Of a stretch of 64,000 nt of DNA, positions 34,477-43,544 are shown piece after piece. How positions within the stretch are numbered: position 1 is the first letter of the stretch; the number at the start of each line of letters is the position of its first letter. The position numbers and the translations under genes are program-made. Below the pieces are notes generated by a model that did no database searches, was not told where the DNA came from, and saw nothing but the letters and a program-made list of their open reading frames with translations. This DNA comes from Candidatus Saccharicenans sp. Its GTDB lineage: Bacteria > Acidobacteriota > Aminicenantia > Aminicenantales > Saccharicenantaceae. Location of the stretch: positions 1-64,000 of the forward strand of contig JAOAIU010000028.1 in assembly GCA_026414545.1 (NCBI GenBank), given 5' to 3'.

Positions 34477-35727
34477 TCACTCGTATCTCAGGCAGACTAT
34501 CGGGTCCATCCGGGCAGCTTTCTGGGCGGGGAAAATACCGAAAAACAGGCCTACCGCCATTGACACCGAAAGTCCCAGAAACACCGACCACCAGGTGACG
34601 GCGGCCGGCAGGGGAGTGGCCGAGCCGATAATCAGGGCGATGCCAAATCCGGCCAGGATACCGATTATGCCGCCCAGACCGGTCAGGACCACTGACTCCA
34701 GCAGGAACTGCTTGACGATGTCTCCGGCCCGGGCTCCGATGGCTTTTCTTATTCCGATTTCCCGGGTCCTTTCCTTGACCGCCACCAGCATGATGTTCAT
34801 AACTCCAATGCCACCCACCAGCAGGCCGATGGAGGAGATGACGATCATCACGATAAAGGCGGCCCCGGTTATCTGATTGTAGAGCGTCAGCAGGGTTTCC
34901 TGGGTGTAGATGGAAAAGTCGTTGGGCTTGTCGGCCGGAACTTTTCTTCTAATCCGGAGGAGGTTGGTTACCTGTTCGATGGTCTCTTCAACCATGGTCG
35001 GATCCCTGGGAATCAGGGTCAATTGCAGGGAACTCATATCATAGGGAAAGTATTTCATCAGGCTGGTATAGGGAATTACCAGGATATTGTCCTGGCTACG
35101 GCCGAACATCTGTCCCCGTCTGCCCATCACCCCTATGACCGTAAAGCTTTCACCGCCGATTCTTATTTCTTTGCTCAGCGGGTTGGAATGGGGGAACAGG
35201 GCTTCGGCTACTTCGGCCCCCAGCAGGCAGACCCGGGCCTTGTGCCTTATTTCGGCCTCGGTAAAACCACGTCCTTCCTTTGGCAGGTAAATGGCGTAGA
35301 CCTTGAAGAAGTTTTCATCGGTCCCGAACAGGAAGGCGTTGTCGCTTTTCATGTTCTGATATTTTACTTCGGGCAGATTCAGGAAGTCAGGGTTCAACCA
35401 GATGGTCAGGCCTCCCACCAGCGGGCATTCCTCCAGTATAGCCTGAGCATCTTCTATGGACAGGTTCTTTCTCTGTCTTTCCTCTTCCGACAGGTTGCCC
35501 ATCCTGACCGGCTCGTACTTTTGAACCATGATCAGGCTGCTGCCAACCTTTTCAATTTCTCCGGCAATGCTCTTGTTCAGTCCCTGGATGACCGAGACCA
35601 TGGCAATGACGGTCATGACCCCGATGACAATTCCCAGGGTGGTCAGGAAGGAACGCATCTTATGAGCCCGGATGGATTCCAGGGCCATTCCGAATATTTC
35701 CTGGAGCAATCCGGTCCTGGCTTTCAT
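34477..35727 (-). CDS. MacB-type ABC transporter permease
   Basis: 416 residues. Four transmembrane helices in the MacB topology: one at residues 22-46 (MRSFLTTLGIVIGVMTVIAMVSVI), a large periplasmic domain, then three at the C-terminus around FIVMIVISSIGLLVGGIGVMNIMLVAVKERTREIGIRKAIGA, the FtsX-type signature. It starts inside the stop codon of the upstream paralogue (4-base overlap), so the two are translationally coupled. No ATPase or membrane fusion protein is adjacent. Likely exports or extracts a lipid or peptide by mechanotransmission; the substrate is unknown. Confidence 0.85.
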   Translation of the reverse strand: MKARTGLLQEIFGMALESIRAHKMRSFLTTLGIVIGVMTVIAMVSVIQGLNKSIAGEIEKVGSSLIMVQKYEPVRMGNLSEEERQRKNLSIEDAQAILEECPLVGGLTIWLNPDFLNLPEVKYQNMKSDNAFLFGTDENFFKVYAIYLPKEGRGFTEAEIRHKARVCLLGAEVAEALFPHSNPLSKEIRIGGESFTVIGVMGRRGQMFGRSQDNILVIPYTSLMKYFPYDMSSLQLTLIPRDPTMVEETIEQVTNLLRIRRKVPADKPNDFSIYTQETLLTLYNQITGAAFIVMIVISSIGLLVGGIGVMNIMLVAVKERTREIGIRKAIGARAGDIVKQFLLESVVLTGLGGIIGILAGFGIALIIGSATPLPAAVTWWSVFLGLSVSMAVGLFFGIFPAQKAARMDPIVCLRYE

Positions 35728-36965
35728 TGTTCTGACCTCAGGGCTTCTACTGGGTTGAGCCTGGCCGCCCGGTTGGCCGGGTAGATACCGAAGAACAGGC
35801 CGACCATGGTTGACATCATGATGGCCACGATGATCGAAACGGGGTCAACCTTTGAGGGCAGGGAAGTGGCCGCGGTGACCACGGTGGCAATCAGGTAGCC
35901 CAGCAGGATGCCGATTATTCCGCCCACCCCGGAGATGATGGCCGATTCCATCAGGAACTGTATGAGAACATCCCGGCGTCGGGCTCCCACCGCCATTCTA
36001 ATTCCGATCTCCTTGGTCCTTTCGGTTACCGAGACCAGCATGATATTCATGATGACGATGCCCCCGACCAGCAGGGCGATGGCCGAAATGGCAATCATGG
36101 CGAAATAGATTCCCGAGGTGGCTGACTTGTAAAACTGGATGAAGGTGTCGGAGGTGACAAAGGCAAAGTCATCAGGCTGGCCGTAGGTTCTTTTCCTGAC
36201 TGACCTGAGGATGGTCCGGACCTCTTCCATGGCCCTGGCCATGGCTTCCTGGGAAGAGGTGTGAATGTTGATGTTTATGGTCTGGCGGCTGCCATAAATT
36301 TTCATGAAGGTGGAAATTGGTATCCAGGCGTAATTATCCTGACTGTAGCCGAGCAATTTGCCCTTCTTCTTGCCCAGGCCGATGATTTCAAAGTTCTGGT
36401 TGCCGATCTTAAGCCAGCGGCCGACCGGGTCCAGTCCCGGGAATAGATTTTCGGCCACGTCGGCCCCGATTATGCAGACATAGCGGGAGCGGTCCTCGTC
36501 ATCCTGGTTGATAAAGCGCCCCCGTTCCAGCTCCAGGACCGAGCCGATTAGGTGGTCGACTGCCGTCACCCCGCGAATGGAAACGTCCTTTATCGACCGG
36601 CTGCCGAACTTGGCTGTTCGGCTGGTATTGACCGAGGCTCCAACCAGCTCACAGGAACGGCAGAGCTGGCGCAGCGTTCTCATATCTTCCAGGGTCAAGT
36701 CCCGGCGTTTCATCTGCTCCTGGTATTCCTTGATGGTGGTGATGAAGGGGGCGAATTTGGAAACCGAGAAGTCGTTGGCCCCGTAGAAGGACATTTTGGT
36801 GTAGACATAATTGTTGAGCCCCTGGATGACCGAAACCACGGCGATAATGGTCAGGACCCCGATGATCACCCCCAGCAGGGTCAGAAAAGTTCGCAGCTTG
36901 TTGTGCCAGAGTGAGTCGAAGGCCATGTCCAGCGACTCGCGGAGATAAAGGCTGCTTCTTTTCAT
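35724..36965 (-). CDS. MacB-type ABC transporter permease, paralogue
   Basis: 413 residues with the same layout as its downstream neighbour: MRTFLTLLGVIIGVLTIIAVVSVI at the N-terminus and YFAMIAISAIALLVGGIVIMNIMLVSVTERTKEIGIRMAVGA near the C-terminus. The two share clear similarity (paralogous pair) and may form a heterodimer. GGCAGGTAG precedes the ATG and TATAAA lies about 35 bases upstream. The required MacB-like ATPase is absent here; the only ATPase of this type in the window is the lolD-like gene at 46322. Confidence 0.85.
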   Translation of the reverse strand: MKRSSLYLRESLDMAFDSLWHNKLRTFLTLLGVIIGVLTIIAVVSVIQGLNNYVYTKMSFYGANDFSVSKFAPFITTIKEYQEQMKRRDLTLEDMRTLRQLCRSCELVGASVNTSRTAKFGSRSIKDVSIRGVTAVDHLIGSVLELERGRFINQDDEDRSRYVCIIGADVAENLFPGLDPVGRWLKIGNQNFEIIGLGKKKGKLLGYSQDNYAWIPISTFMKIYGSRQTININIHTSSQEAMARAMEEVRTILRSVRKRTYGQPDDFAFVTSDTFIQFYKSATSGIYFAMIAISAIALLVGGIVIMNIMLVSVTERTKEIGIRMAVGARRRDVLIQFLMESAIISGVGGIIGILLGYLIATVVTAATSLPSKVDPVSIIVAIMMSTMVGLFFGIYPANRAARLNPVEALRSEQ

Positions 36966-37192
36966 TTCTACCTGCCAGTAAGTTTACTATATTTTATACG
37001 AAAGAATAAGGGCGGGGTTCAGGTCGATGTCGGGCCATGGCCAACAGGATGCCCGGAGCGTGAGGAGGCCGGAGAATAATTACCTCTCCCTCGGTCTGGA
37101 ATGCGGCCGGCCGGGCAGAAATCCCGGCCTTCTTGACTGGACGGCGCGCAGGGTCAATAATGATGAGGAATTCCAGACATAAGGAGTGCCAG

Positions 37193-37810
37193 ATGTGCCA
37201 GTTTGACCTTCAGGCTGAAGGGCAGAGCGTGCCCTGTCTTTACTTTGATGAACCGGGTGCCATCAATACCGAGGCTACCTTGAAACGGGCGGCCATCAGA
37301 GCCGCTGAACTCGGTATAAACCAGGTGGTGGTGGCCTCGGCGTCGGGTCAGACCGCCCTGCTAGCGGCTGAAATTTTCCATGATTGTCGGCTGGTGGCGG
37401 TCACCCATTCCACGGGTTTCTACCGGCCGGATTTCCAGGAGATGCCGGAAGAGGTCAGGCTTCGCCTGGAGGAAAAGGGGGTGAAGGTTCTGACCTGCCA
37501 GCACGCCTTCGGCGGAGTGAACCGGGCGGTGCGGAAGAAACTCGGAACCTATGAACTGGATGAAATAATTGCCTATACCCTGAGAGCCTTCGGCGAGGGG
37601 ATGAAAGTGGCCATCGAGGTCAGCCTGATGGCGGCCGACGCCGGTCTGCTGGAAACCTCCAGACCCTGCCTGGCCATGGGAGGGACTGAAAAAGGAGTGG
37701 ATACCGCCGTCCTGCTCAGGCCGGTCAATGCCCAGAATTTTTTTGACCTGCGGATCATGGAGATTCTGGCCAAGCCGGGCTTTTACCACGAGGAAGCCAG
37801 GAAAAAGTAA
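37193..37810 (+). CDS. Pyruvate kinase C-terminal (alpha/beta) domain-like protein
   Basis: 205 residues from the ATG at 37193 with AAGGAG six bases upstream; the open frame extends to 37133 but without an RBS. The sequence is a single alpha/beta domain: NTEATLKRAAIRAAELGINQVVVASASGQTALLAAEIF resembles the pyruvate kinase C-domain, and VTHSTGFYRPDFQEMPEEVRLRLEEKGVKVLT fits stand-alone PK-alpha/beta proteins of anaerobes. No pyruvate kinase catalytic domain is present. Its role is unknown; the domain in pyruvate kinase binds effectors. Stand-alone gene. Confidence 0.7.
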   Translation: MCQFDLQAEGQSVPCLYFDEPGAINTEATLKRAAIRAAELGINQVVVASASGQTALLAAEIFHDCRLVAVTHSTGFYRPDFQEMPEEVRLRLEEKGVKVLTCQHAFGGVNRAVRKKLGTYELDEIIAYTLRAFGEGMKVAIEVSLMAADAGLLETSRPCLAMGGTEKGVDTAVLLRPVNAQNFFDLRIMEILAKPGFYHEEARKK

Positions 37811-38036
37811 GGCGGAGGTAACAAGAAAGCTTACCGGTTTCCGCTGGCCAGGCTTTGTGGGCTGCGGCCAGAAAGATTTTTCGCGATTTATTTTTTCCTA
37901 AAATGATTTTCCGGTCGTCATGTTCAGAAATTCATGTTCACCTCCGGGCCAGGCTTTCCCGGGCTGGCTCTACTTTTGGGTCCGAGTCTGGTAAAATGTT
38001 CACAGTATTTAACAAGGGAGAAAAGCGATTATCAGG

Positions 38037-38753
38037 TTGAACAAGTTTCTGGCCCGGGCGGGAGTGGCCTCGCGCCGGGAAGCCGACCGGATGATTGAAG
38101 AAGGTCGGGTCAAACTAAATGGCCGGGTGGTGACCGAGCTCGGCCTTAAAATTGATGAACAAAAAGACCGGGTGGAAGTGGACAACCGCTGGCTGAGATT
38201 GCCATCGGAACATGTGTATATTCTGCTCAATAAACCGGCCGGTTACATAGTTACGGTCGATGACCCCCAGCAGCGGAAGACAGTGATGGAACTTCTGCCC
38301 CGCCTTCCGGTCCGGGTCTTTCCGGTTGGGCGGCTGGATGCCGAGACCGAAGGCCTGTTGCTTTTTACCAACGACGGGGAACTGGCTTACCGCCTGACCC
38401 ATCCGCGCTATGAGATCAAAAAAATCTATGAAGTCAGAGTGAAGGGTTTCGTCGAAGATAAAGAGCTGGAGAAACTGGAAAAGGGAGTCTTCATCGACGG
38501 CCGGAAGACGGCTCCGGCCCGGGCCCGGATTATCTACCGCAACCGGGAAAAATCACTGCTCAGCCTGGAAATCCACGAGGGCCGAAAACACGAAGTCCGT
38601 AAGATGCTCTATGCCCTGGGCTTTGAGGTTAAGAAGCTCCGCCGGGTATCCTTCGCCGGAATTACCATTAAAGGACTGCGCCGCGGGTTCTGGCGGCGGC
38701 TCAGACCGGAAGAGGTAGACCGTCTGAGAAAAATGACCGGATTGGGTGATTAA
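38037..38753 (+). CDS. RsuA/RluB-family 23S/16S rRNA pseudouridine synthase
   Basis: 238 residues as written from TTG at 38037. N-terminal S4 domain (FLARAGVASRREADRMIEEGRVKLNG), then the catalytic motif GRLDAETEGLLLFTNDG with the nucleophile Asp, and EGRKHEVRKMLYALG. RluB is the nearest match; RsuA and RluE/F are relatives. Related proteins begin M-R-L-N-K-F-L, and here the two codons before TTG are ATC and AGG, with ATT at 38028; GGGAG lies eight bases before ATT but too far from TTG. An in-frame TAA stands shortly upstream, so the start is ATT (38028) or TTG. A TGGTAAAAT extended -10 lies at 37989-37997. Confidence 0.88.
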   Translation: MNKFLARAGVASRREADRMIEEGRVKLNGRVVTELGLKIDEQKDRVEVDNRWLRLPSEHVYILLNKPAGYIVTVDDPQQRKTVMELLPRLPVRVFPVGRLDAETEGLLLFTNDGELAYRLTHPRYEIKKIYEVRVKGFVEDKELEKLEKGVFIDGRKTAPARARIIYRNREKSLLSLEIHEGRKHEVRKMLYALGFEVKKLRRVSFAGITIKGLRRGFWRRLRPEEVDRLRKMTGLGD

Positions 38754-38841
38754 GTCTGGATCTTAATTATTTGTCTTTAGTCTGGTATCTCCTGATGTCA
38801 CCCCTGGCCTTCTCTAAATGACGGGAAAATCTTCGTTCGGC

Positions 38842-41313
38842 TCAGCTCTCTTCTTCTTCTCCTGATTCACCCGACTCTTTTTCAATATGCTTCCATAGCA
38901 GCTCATCCTCGAATTCTTCCCAGGCCATTCCCAGGTGCCAGATGCCGGCATCAACCAGGCTGTTGACAGTTTCTTCTTCATAACTACCATTTTGCAGTCT
39001 GTCGCCGGCCTTAACTCCGGTCAGAATTTCTATCGCTTCATCAACCGTCTTTATCGGGTAAATATGAAACTTGCCCTCAGCCACGGCCTTGACCACTTCT
39101 TCTTTAAGCATCAGGTTCTTGACGTTCTGGTGGGGGATAATGACCCCCTGAGTTCCGGTCAGACCCCGGGCCTGGCAGACCTGGAAAAATCCTTCGATTT
39201 TTTCGTTAACCCCGCCGATGGGCTGGATTTCGCCCCGCTGATTGATGGAACCGGTAACGGCAATATCCTGACGCAGCGGCACCCGGGATAGGCTTGAGAT
39301 TATGGCCAAGGCCTCGGCCGCAGAGGCGCTATCCCCGTCTACCCCCGAGTAAGATTGTTCAAAAGCGATGCTGGCTGACAGGGCAAACGGCTTGTCCTGG
39401 GCGTACTTGCCACGGAGGTAACCGCTAAGAATCAATACTCCCTTGTTATGAGTTCGGCCGCTGAGGTCCGCCTCCCGCTCGATATTGATGATACCAGCCC
39501 GGCCGGTTGAAGTCCTGGCCGTTATCCTGGTCGGCTTGCCAAAAGCCAGCTCTCCGGTATCGTAGACGGCCAGTCCGTTGACCTGTCCAACCACCCGCCC
39601 CTCGGTGTCGATCAGTATCGTTCCTTCTTCTATCATTTCCTGGATTTTTCTCTCTACCAGGTTGACCCGTTCTATCTTTTCCTGGATGGCCTTCTTAACG
39701 TCTTCTCTGGAGATGACTTCCTTTCCGGCATGCCTGGCCCAGTAATCGGCCTCCCTGATGATGTCGGCCACCAGGTGAAAGCGGGTGGACAGCTTTTTCT
39801 GCCGACCGGCCAGCCTGACTCCAAATTCTACGATGGCCGCAATTCCTTCCCGGTCAACCGGCCGCAGTCCGTCTTCATCGCAGATTTTCCTTATGAACCG
39901 GACATAATCGGTGATGGTCTTTTTGTTCTTTTCCACTTCGGTATCAAACTCGACCTTGACCTTGAAAATTTTCTTGAAATCCTCGTCGTAAAAATAGAGG
40001 AGGTTGTAGAGATAGTCATCCCCGATCATGATCACCTTGACCCGGCACTTGATCGGCTCCGGTTTCAGTCGGGCGGTGGAGATGGCAAATATGGAAATGG
40101 GGTTCTGGATCTCGAACGTCTGGTAGCGCAGGGTCCGGAGCAGGGTGGGCCAGACTCCGGGCTCAGTCAGGACATCGAGGGCATTGAGCACCAGGTAACC
40201 CCCGTTGGCCTTGAGAAAGGAGCCGGCTTTAATCTTGGTGAAATCGGTCTGGGCCACGCCGAAGCGGCTGTAGGAGTACTCAATGGTGCCGAAAAGATTG
40301 GGGTAAGAGGGTGAGATTTCCATGACTACCGGGGCTCCCTTGGTCTCCGAGTTATCGACCAGGAGGTTAACCCGGTAAGAAAGGTAGGGGTCAAGGCCGG
40401 TTTCTCTTTCTGGCTCCTCCTTGGGAACCGCCTTGAACAGGTCCAGGTCGCGCCTCAGGTTTTTCTCGACTTCATCCAGGTATTGCTGGACGCCGGGGAA
40501 GGGGAGTTTCTGTCGCAGGTCATTCAACCCTCCCTGGATGAGTGGGGTGCAGGCTTCCTCTTCCAGGCTTTTCAGCTGGCTCTGGGTCTCTTCATCGATT
40601 TCCCTCAGAGTGGCAATAAGCTTTTCCAGCTGTTCGGTCAGTTGCTCGTATTTTTTCTTGAGCTGGTCCAGCTGCTGCCTGGACATCTTTTCTTCCCTGA
40701 CCAGTGTTTCCAGCTTGCTGAAGGGGGTGGGCTGGCCCTCGATCACGGGAATAAGTTCAGGCCTGGTGAAAAGGCCCATGGGAACCTGAATGACGGTAAA
40801 TCCCTCGGTGGCCACCAGGTCGTCGAACTTTTGCAGAATTTCCCTCTGCTTTCGCTGCTGGGCTTCGACAATAGCCTGCTTTTTTTCCTGGAAGTACTGG
40901 CTCTTCAGCAGTTCGGGGATGTTGGTCCGGAGCATGGTGATCAGTTTTTCCATCCCCTCGCTGAGCAACCGGCCCTGGCCGGCTGGCAGGCTCAACAGGA
41001 GCGGCTCGTCAGTTTTGCTGAAGTTGTTAACGTACAGAAGGTCGTCAGGGATTTCTTCCGAGGCCCGAATTTTTTCCAGAAACTGTTTGATGGTGGTGGT
41101 GCGGCCGGTGCCGACCATGCCGGTGATAAAGATGTTATAGCCCCGGCTCTTGATCTCCAAGCCTGTTTTCAAGGATTCCAGGGCCCGGTCCTGTCCGATG
41201 ATGTCATCGCAGGCCGGGCAGCTGGCCGTAGTCTCATAGGCGATGGCCTCGGGGGGACATCGCCAGTAGAGCTGTTCCGGTTTAAGTTCTAAAAAGTTGT
41301 TAGCGGGTTTCAT
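38842..41313 (-). CDS. LonB/LonC-like ATP-dependent protease (AAA_32 type)
   Basis: 823 residues. Order: Cys-rich N-terminal CPAC, a P-loop (ITGMVGTGRTTT near residue 67) where the usual Walker A Lys is Arg, a long coiled-coil (about 195-255), an AAA region (KANGGYLVLNALDVL as Walker B-like), and a Lon protease domain with the Ser-Lys dyad: Ser in GVDGDSAS (near 657) and Lys in GVNEKIEG (near 702). The same P-loop spelling is common in this branch, so it may still bind ATP. It degrades damaged or regulatory proteins. The C-terminus ends in an acidic EKESGESGEEEES tail. Single gene, facing rluB. Confidence 0.88.
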   Translation of the reverse strand: MKPANNFLELKPEQLYWRCPPEAIAYETTASCPACDDIIGQDRALESLKTGLEIKSRGYNIFITGMVGTGRTTTIKQFLEKIRASEEIPDDLLYVNNFSKTDEPLLLSLPAGQGRLLSEGMEKLITMLRTNIPELLKSQYFQEKKQAIVEAQQRKQREILQKFDDLVATEGFTVIQVPMGLFTRPELIPVIEGQPTPFSKLETLVREEKMSRQQLDQLKKKYEQLTEQLEKLIATLREIDEETQSQLKSLEEEACTPLIQGGLNDLRQKLPFPGVQQYLDEVEKNLRRDLDLFKAVPKEEPERETGLDPYLSYRVNLLVDNSETKGAPVVMEISPSYPNLFGTIEYSYSRFGVAQTDFTKIKAGSFLKANGGYLVLNALDVLTEPGVWPTLLRTLRYQTFEIQNPISIFAISTARLKPEPIKCRVKVIMIGDDYLYNLLYFYDEDFKKIFKVKVEFDTEVEKNKKTITDYVRFIRKICDEDGLRPVDREGIAAIVEFGVRLAGRQKKLSTRFHLVADIIREADYWARHAGKEVISREDVKKAIQEKIERVNLVERKIQEMIEEGTILIDTEGRVVGQVNGLAVYDTGELAFGKPTRITARTSTGRAGIINIEREADLSGRTHNKGVLILSGYLRGKYAQDKPFALSASIAFEQSYSGVDGDSASAAEALAIISSLSRVPLRQDIAVTGSINQRGEIQPIGGVNEKIEGFFQVCQARGLTGTQGVIIPHQNVKNLMLKEEVVKAVAEGKFHIYPIKTVDEAIEILTGVKAGDRLQNGSYEEETVNSLVDAGIWHLGMAWEEFEDELLWKHIEKESGESGEEEES

Positions 41314-41440
41314 GTTGACTCCTGCTTACTTTTTACCATTAACTCGCCCGGAAATTCAACCGCGGTCAGCCTCAGATTATTGCTGAAAAAAAAAGTGAGT
41401 TCTGGTAAAATCTGAAAAAGTTACTCTAAGGGTGCCGGTC

Positions 41441-42562
41441 ATGAGCAACGTTGAAATCGTAAAAGTGAACACCAAAAAAGACCGTGAGGCGTTCATCAGG
41501 TTCCCCTGGGAAATATACAGGAACAATCCCAACTGGGTTCCGCCACTGCTCTTTGAGGTTCGGGCCAAGCTCGACCCCAGGAAAAATCCCTTTTTTGAGC
41601 ATGCCGAGATGGAGCTGTTCCTGGCCCGGAGGGACCGGTCAATCGTCGGCCGGGTGGCAGCCATCATCGACCGCCGCCATAATGAATACCACCGGGAAAA
41701 AGTGGTCTTCTTCGGCCTGTATGAGAGTGTCAACGACCTGGAGGTGGCCAGGGCCTTGCTGGATACCGTTTCCCGCTGGGGCAAAGAACGCGGAATGGAA
41801 ATTCTGCGGGGCCCGATGAACCTGTCCATGAACGATGAATGTGCCTTTCTGCTGGAAGGCTTCGACCGGCCGCCGGTTATCATGATGCCCTACAATCCCC
41901 CTTATTATATTGAACTCATGGAGAAGGCCGGGCTGGCCAAGGCCAAGGATCTCTACGCTTTCATCATGACCCGGGACCACCAGACCGTGGAAAAGGTCCA
42001 GACCGTAATCGAAAAAATCAGGAGCGTTACCTCTTTTGCTATGCGCACGGTCGACCTGAAAAAAATTTATGAAGAAACCCGGAAAGTGGCTTATATCTAT
42101 AATCAAGCCTGGTCCAGAAACTGGGGCTTTGTCCCCTGGACCGAGAAGGAAATGGACTTCATGGCCAGGCGGCTTAAGGACTTTGCCGACCCGGAGCTGG
42201 TCATTTTTGCCCTGCATGAGGGAAAAGAGGTGGGCTTTGCCTTCGGCCTGCCCAATTACAATGAAATACTTAAGGACCTGAACGGCCGGCTTCTGCCGTT
42301 CGGAATTTTCCACCTGCTGTTTAACCGGAGAAGAATAAAAGGCATGAGAGCGGTGGTCTTCGGGGTCCTGCCCAGGTTCCAGCATACCGGGCTGGCCTAC
42401 CTTCTTTATGATGAACTGGAGAGAAGGGCCAGGGCCAAGGGATACGAGTGGGCCGAAACCTCCTGGCAACTCGAAGATAACGAGGCCATCAATAGATTTA
42501 CCACTTCCATAGGTGGTAAAATATACAAGAAATACAGGATATATGAAAAAAGACCGATTTGA
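41441..42562 (+). CDS. GNAT-family acyltransferase, about 370-residue type
   Basis: 373 residues from the ATG at 41441 (AAGGG nine bases before); the upstream GTG at 41432 is less likely. N-terminal part (FPWEIYRNNPNWVPPL, DPRKNPFFEHAEMELFLA) and C-terminal GNAT fold (MRAVVFGVLPRFQHTGLAYLLYDELERRARAKGYEWAETSWQLEDNEAINRF) are typical of large GNAT proteins found in many bacteria. Acceptor unknown. TGGTAAAAT extended -10 at 41403-41411, 30 bases upstream. Only 18 bases separate it from ribH, so it may head the riboflavin/nusB/lysS operon. Confidence 0.8.
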   Translation: MSNVEIVKVNTKKDREAFIRFPWEIYRNNPNWVPPLLFEVRAKLDPRKNPFFEHAEMELFLARRDRSIVGRVAAIIDRRHNEYHREKVVFFGLYESVNDLEVARALLDTVSRWGKERGMEILRGPMNLSMNDECAFLLEGFDRPPVIMMPYNPPYYIELMEKAGLAKAKDLYAFIMTRDHQTVEKVQTVIEKIRSVTSFAMRTVDLKKIYEETRKVAYIYNQAWSRNWGFVPWTEKEMDFMARRLKDFADPELVIFALHEGKEVGFAFGLPNYNEILKDLNGRLLPFGIFHLLFNRRRIKGMRAVVFGVLPRFQHTGLAYLLYDELERRARAKGYEWAETSWQLEDNEAINRFTTSIGGKIYKKYRIYEKRPI

Positions 42563-42580
42563 CGACCAAAGGAGAAGGAG

Positions 42581-43051
42581 ATGAAAGTTTACGAAGGAAA
42601 GCTGCAGGCGAAAGGATATAAGATAGGCATAGTCCTCAGCCGCTTCAACCAGTTTATCTCCGGCCACCTGCTGGAGGGAGCTTTGGAAGCCCTGAAAAAG
42701 CTGGGGGCAGAAGAAGCTAACCTTTCTATCTATAAGGTTCCAGGCGCTTTTGAAATTCCTCAGGTGGCCAAGATGCTGGCCCGGAAAAAACAGGTCGACG
42801 GGATTCTGTGCCTGGGCGTCCTGATCCGGGGCGAGACACCCCATTTCGATTTTCTCAGTGCCGAGGTGACCAAGGGCCTGGCCCAGGTGGCCATGGAAGA
42901 AGGCCTCCCGGTGGCCTATGGCATTCTGACGGTGGAAACCCTGGAACAGGGTATTGAAAGGGCAGGAACCAAGGCTGGAAACAAGGGCTACAATGCGGCC
43001 ATGGCCCTGGTGGAAATGCTAAACCTGCTGCAGGATTCCAAGCTCAGGTAA
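42581..43051 (+). CDS. ribH: 6,7-dimethyl-8-ribityllumazine synthase
   Basis: 156 residues, normal length. Signature stretches SRFNQFISGHLLEGALEAL, KVPGAFEIP, LGVLIRGETPHFDFLS (substrate pocket, with the catalytic His in the ETPHF segment) and YGILTVETLEQGIERAG. It condenses 3,4-dihydroxy-2-butanone 4-phosphate with 5-amino-6-ribitylamino-uracil, the penultimate step of riboflavin synthesis; icosahedral or pentameric assemblies are typical. GGAGAAGGAG precedes the ATG. Other rib genes are not in the window; ribH-nusB adjacency is widespread in bacteria. Confidence 0.95.
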   Translation: MKVYEGKLQAKGYKIGIVLSRFNQFISGHLLEGALEALKKLGAEEANLSIYKVPGAFEIPQVAKMLARKKQVDGILCLGVLIRGETPHFDFLSAEVTKGLAQVAMEEGLPVAYGILTVETLEQGIERAGTKAGNKGYNAAMALVEMLNLLQDSKLR

Positions 43052-43078
43052 GGCTCGTAAGATAAGAGATCTTTGCCC

Positions 43079-43507
43079 ATGGGAAAGAGAAGAAAAGCGA
43101 GGGAGTGTGCTTTACAGATTCTATTCCAGCTGGAATTTACCGGTGATGAACTGAATCTGGTCCTTAAGGATTACTGGTCCCGTCAGGCCGTCCCAGCTGA
43201 GACCAGGGAATATTGTGAGTGGTTGGTCAGGGGAATCTATGAACACCAGGCTGAGGTGGACCGAACCATCCAGCAGGCTTCCAAGAACTGGCGACTGGAG
43301 AGGATGGCCACGGTGGACCGGAATATCCTGAGGCTGGCCGTGTTTGAAATGCTTTTTGAAAAGAACCTGGCCCCGTCCATTATCATGGACGAAGCCATCG
43401 AGATAGCCAAGAAATATTCCGGGCAGGAAGCCGCCAATTTTGTTAACGGCATCCTGGACGGAGTGCATCATCAGCTCCAGAGCGTCAGCGGCCCGGAAAA
43501 GAACTGA
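43079..43507 (+). CDS. nusB: Transcription antitermination factor NusB
   Basis: 142 residues from the ATG at 43079; a TTG two codons upstream is the alternative. NusB features: KRRKARECALQILFQLEFT at the N-terminus, and TVDRNILRLAVFEMLFEKNLAPSIIMDEAIEIAKKYSGQEAANFVNGILDGV near the C-terminus, the most conserved part. It binds boxA RNA with S10 and supports rRNA transcription. Located 28 bases after ribH and followed closely by lysS. Its RBS is weak, suggesting coupled expression. Confidence 0.93.
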   Translation: MGKRRKARECALQILFQLEFTGDELNLVLKDYWSRQAVPAETREYCEWLVRGIYEHQAEVDRTIQQASKNWRLERMATVDRNILRLAVFEMLFEKNLAPSIIMDEAIEIAKKYSGQEAANFVNGILDGVHHQLQSVSGPEKN

Positions 43508-43544
43508 AGCGCTGCGAGAAGCCAGAATTTCAAGAGGTGAAAAA

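Noticed and set aside
35023-35784. 253-residue open frame on the plus strand
   Set aside because: Antisense to the MacB-type permeases; no recognisable domain.
41639-42844. 401-residue open frame on the minus strand
   Set aside because: Antisense to the GNAT and ribH genes, low-complexity His/Gln/Gly-rich composition and no family motif; the plus-strand genes are clearly real.
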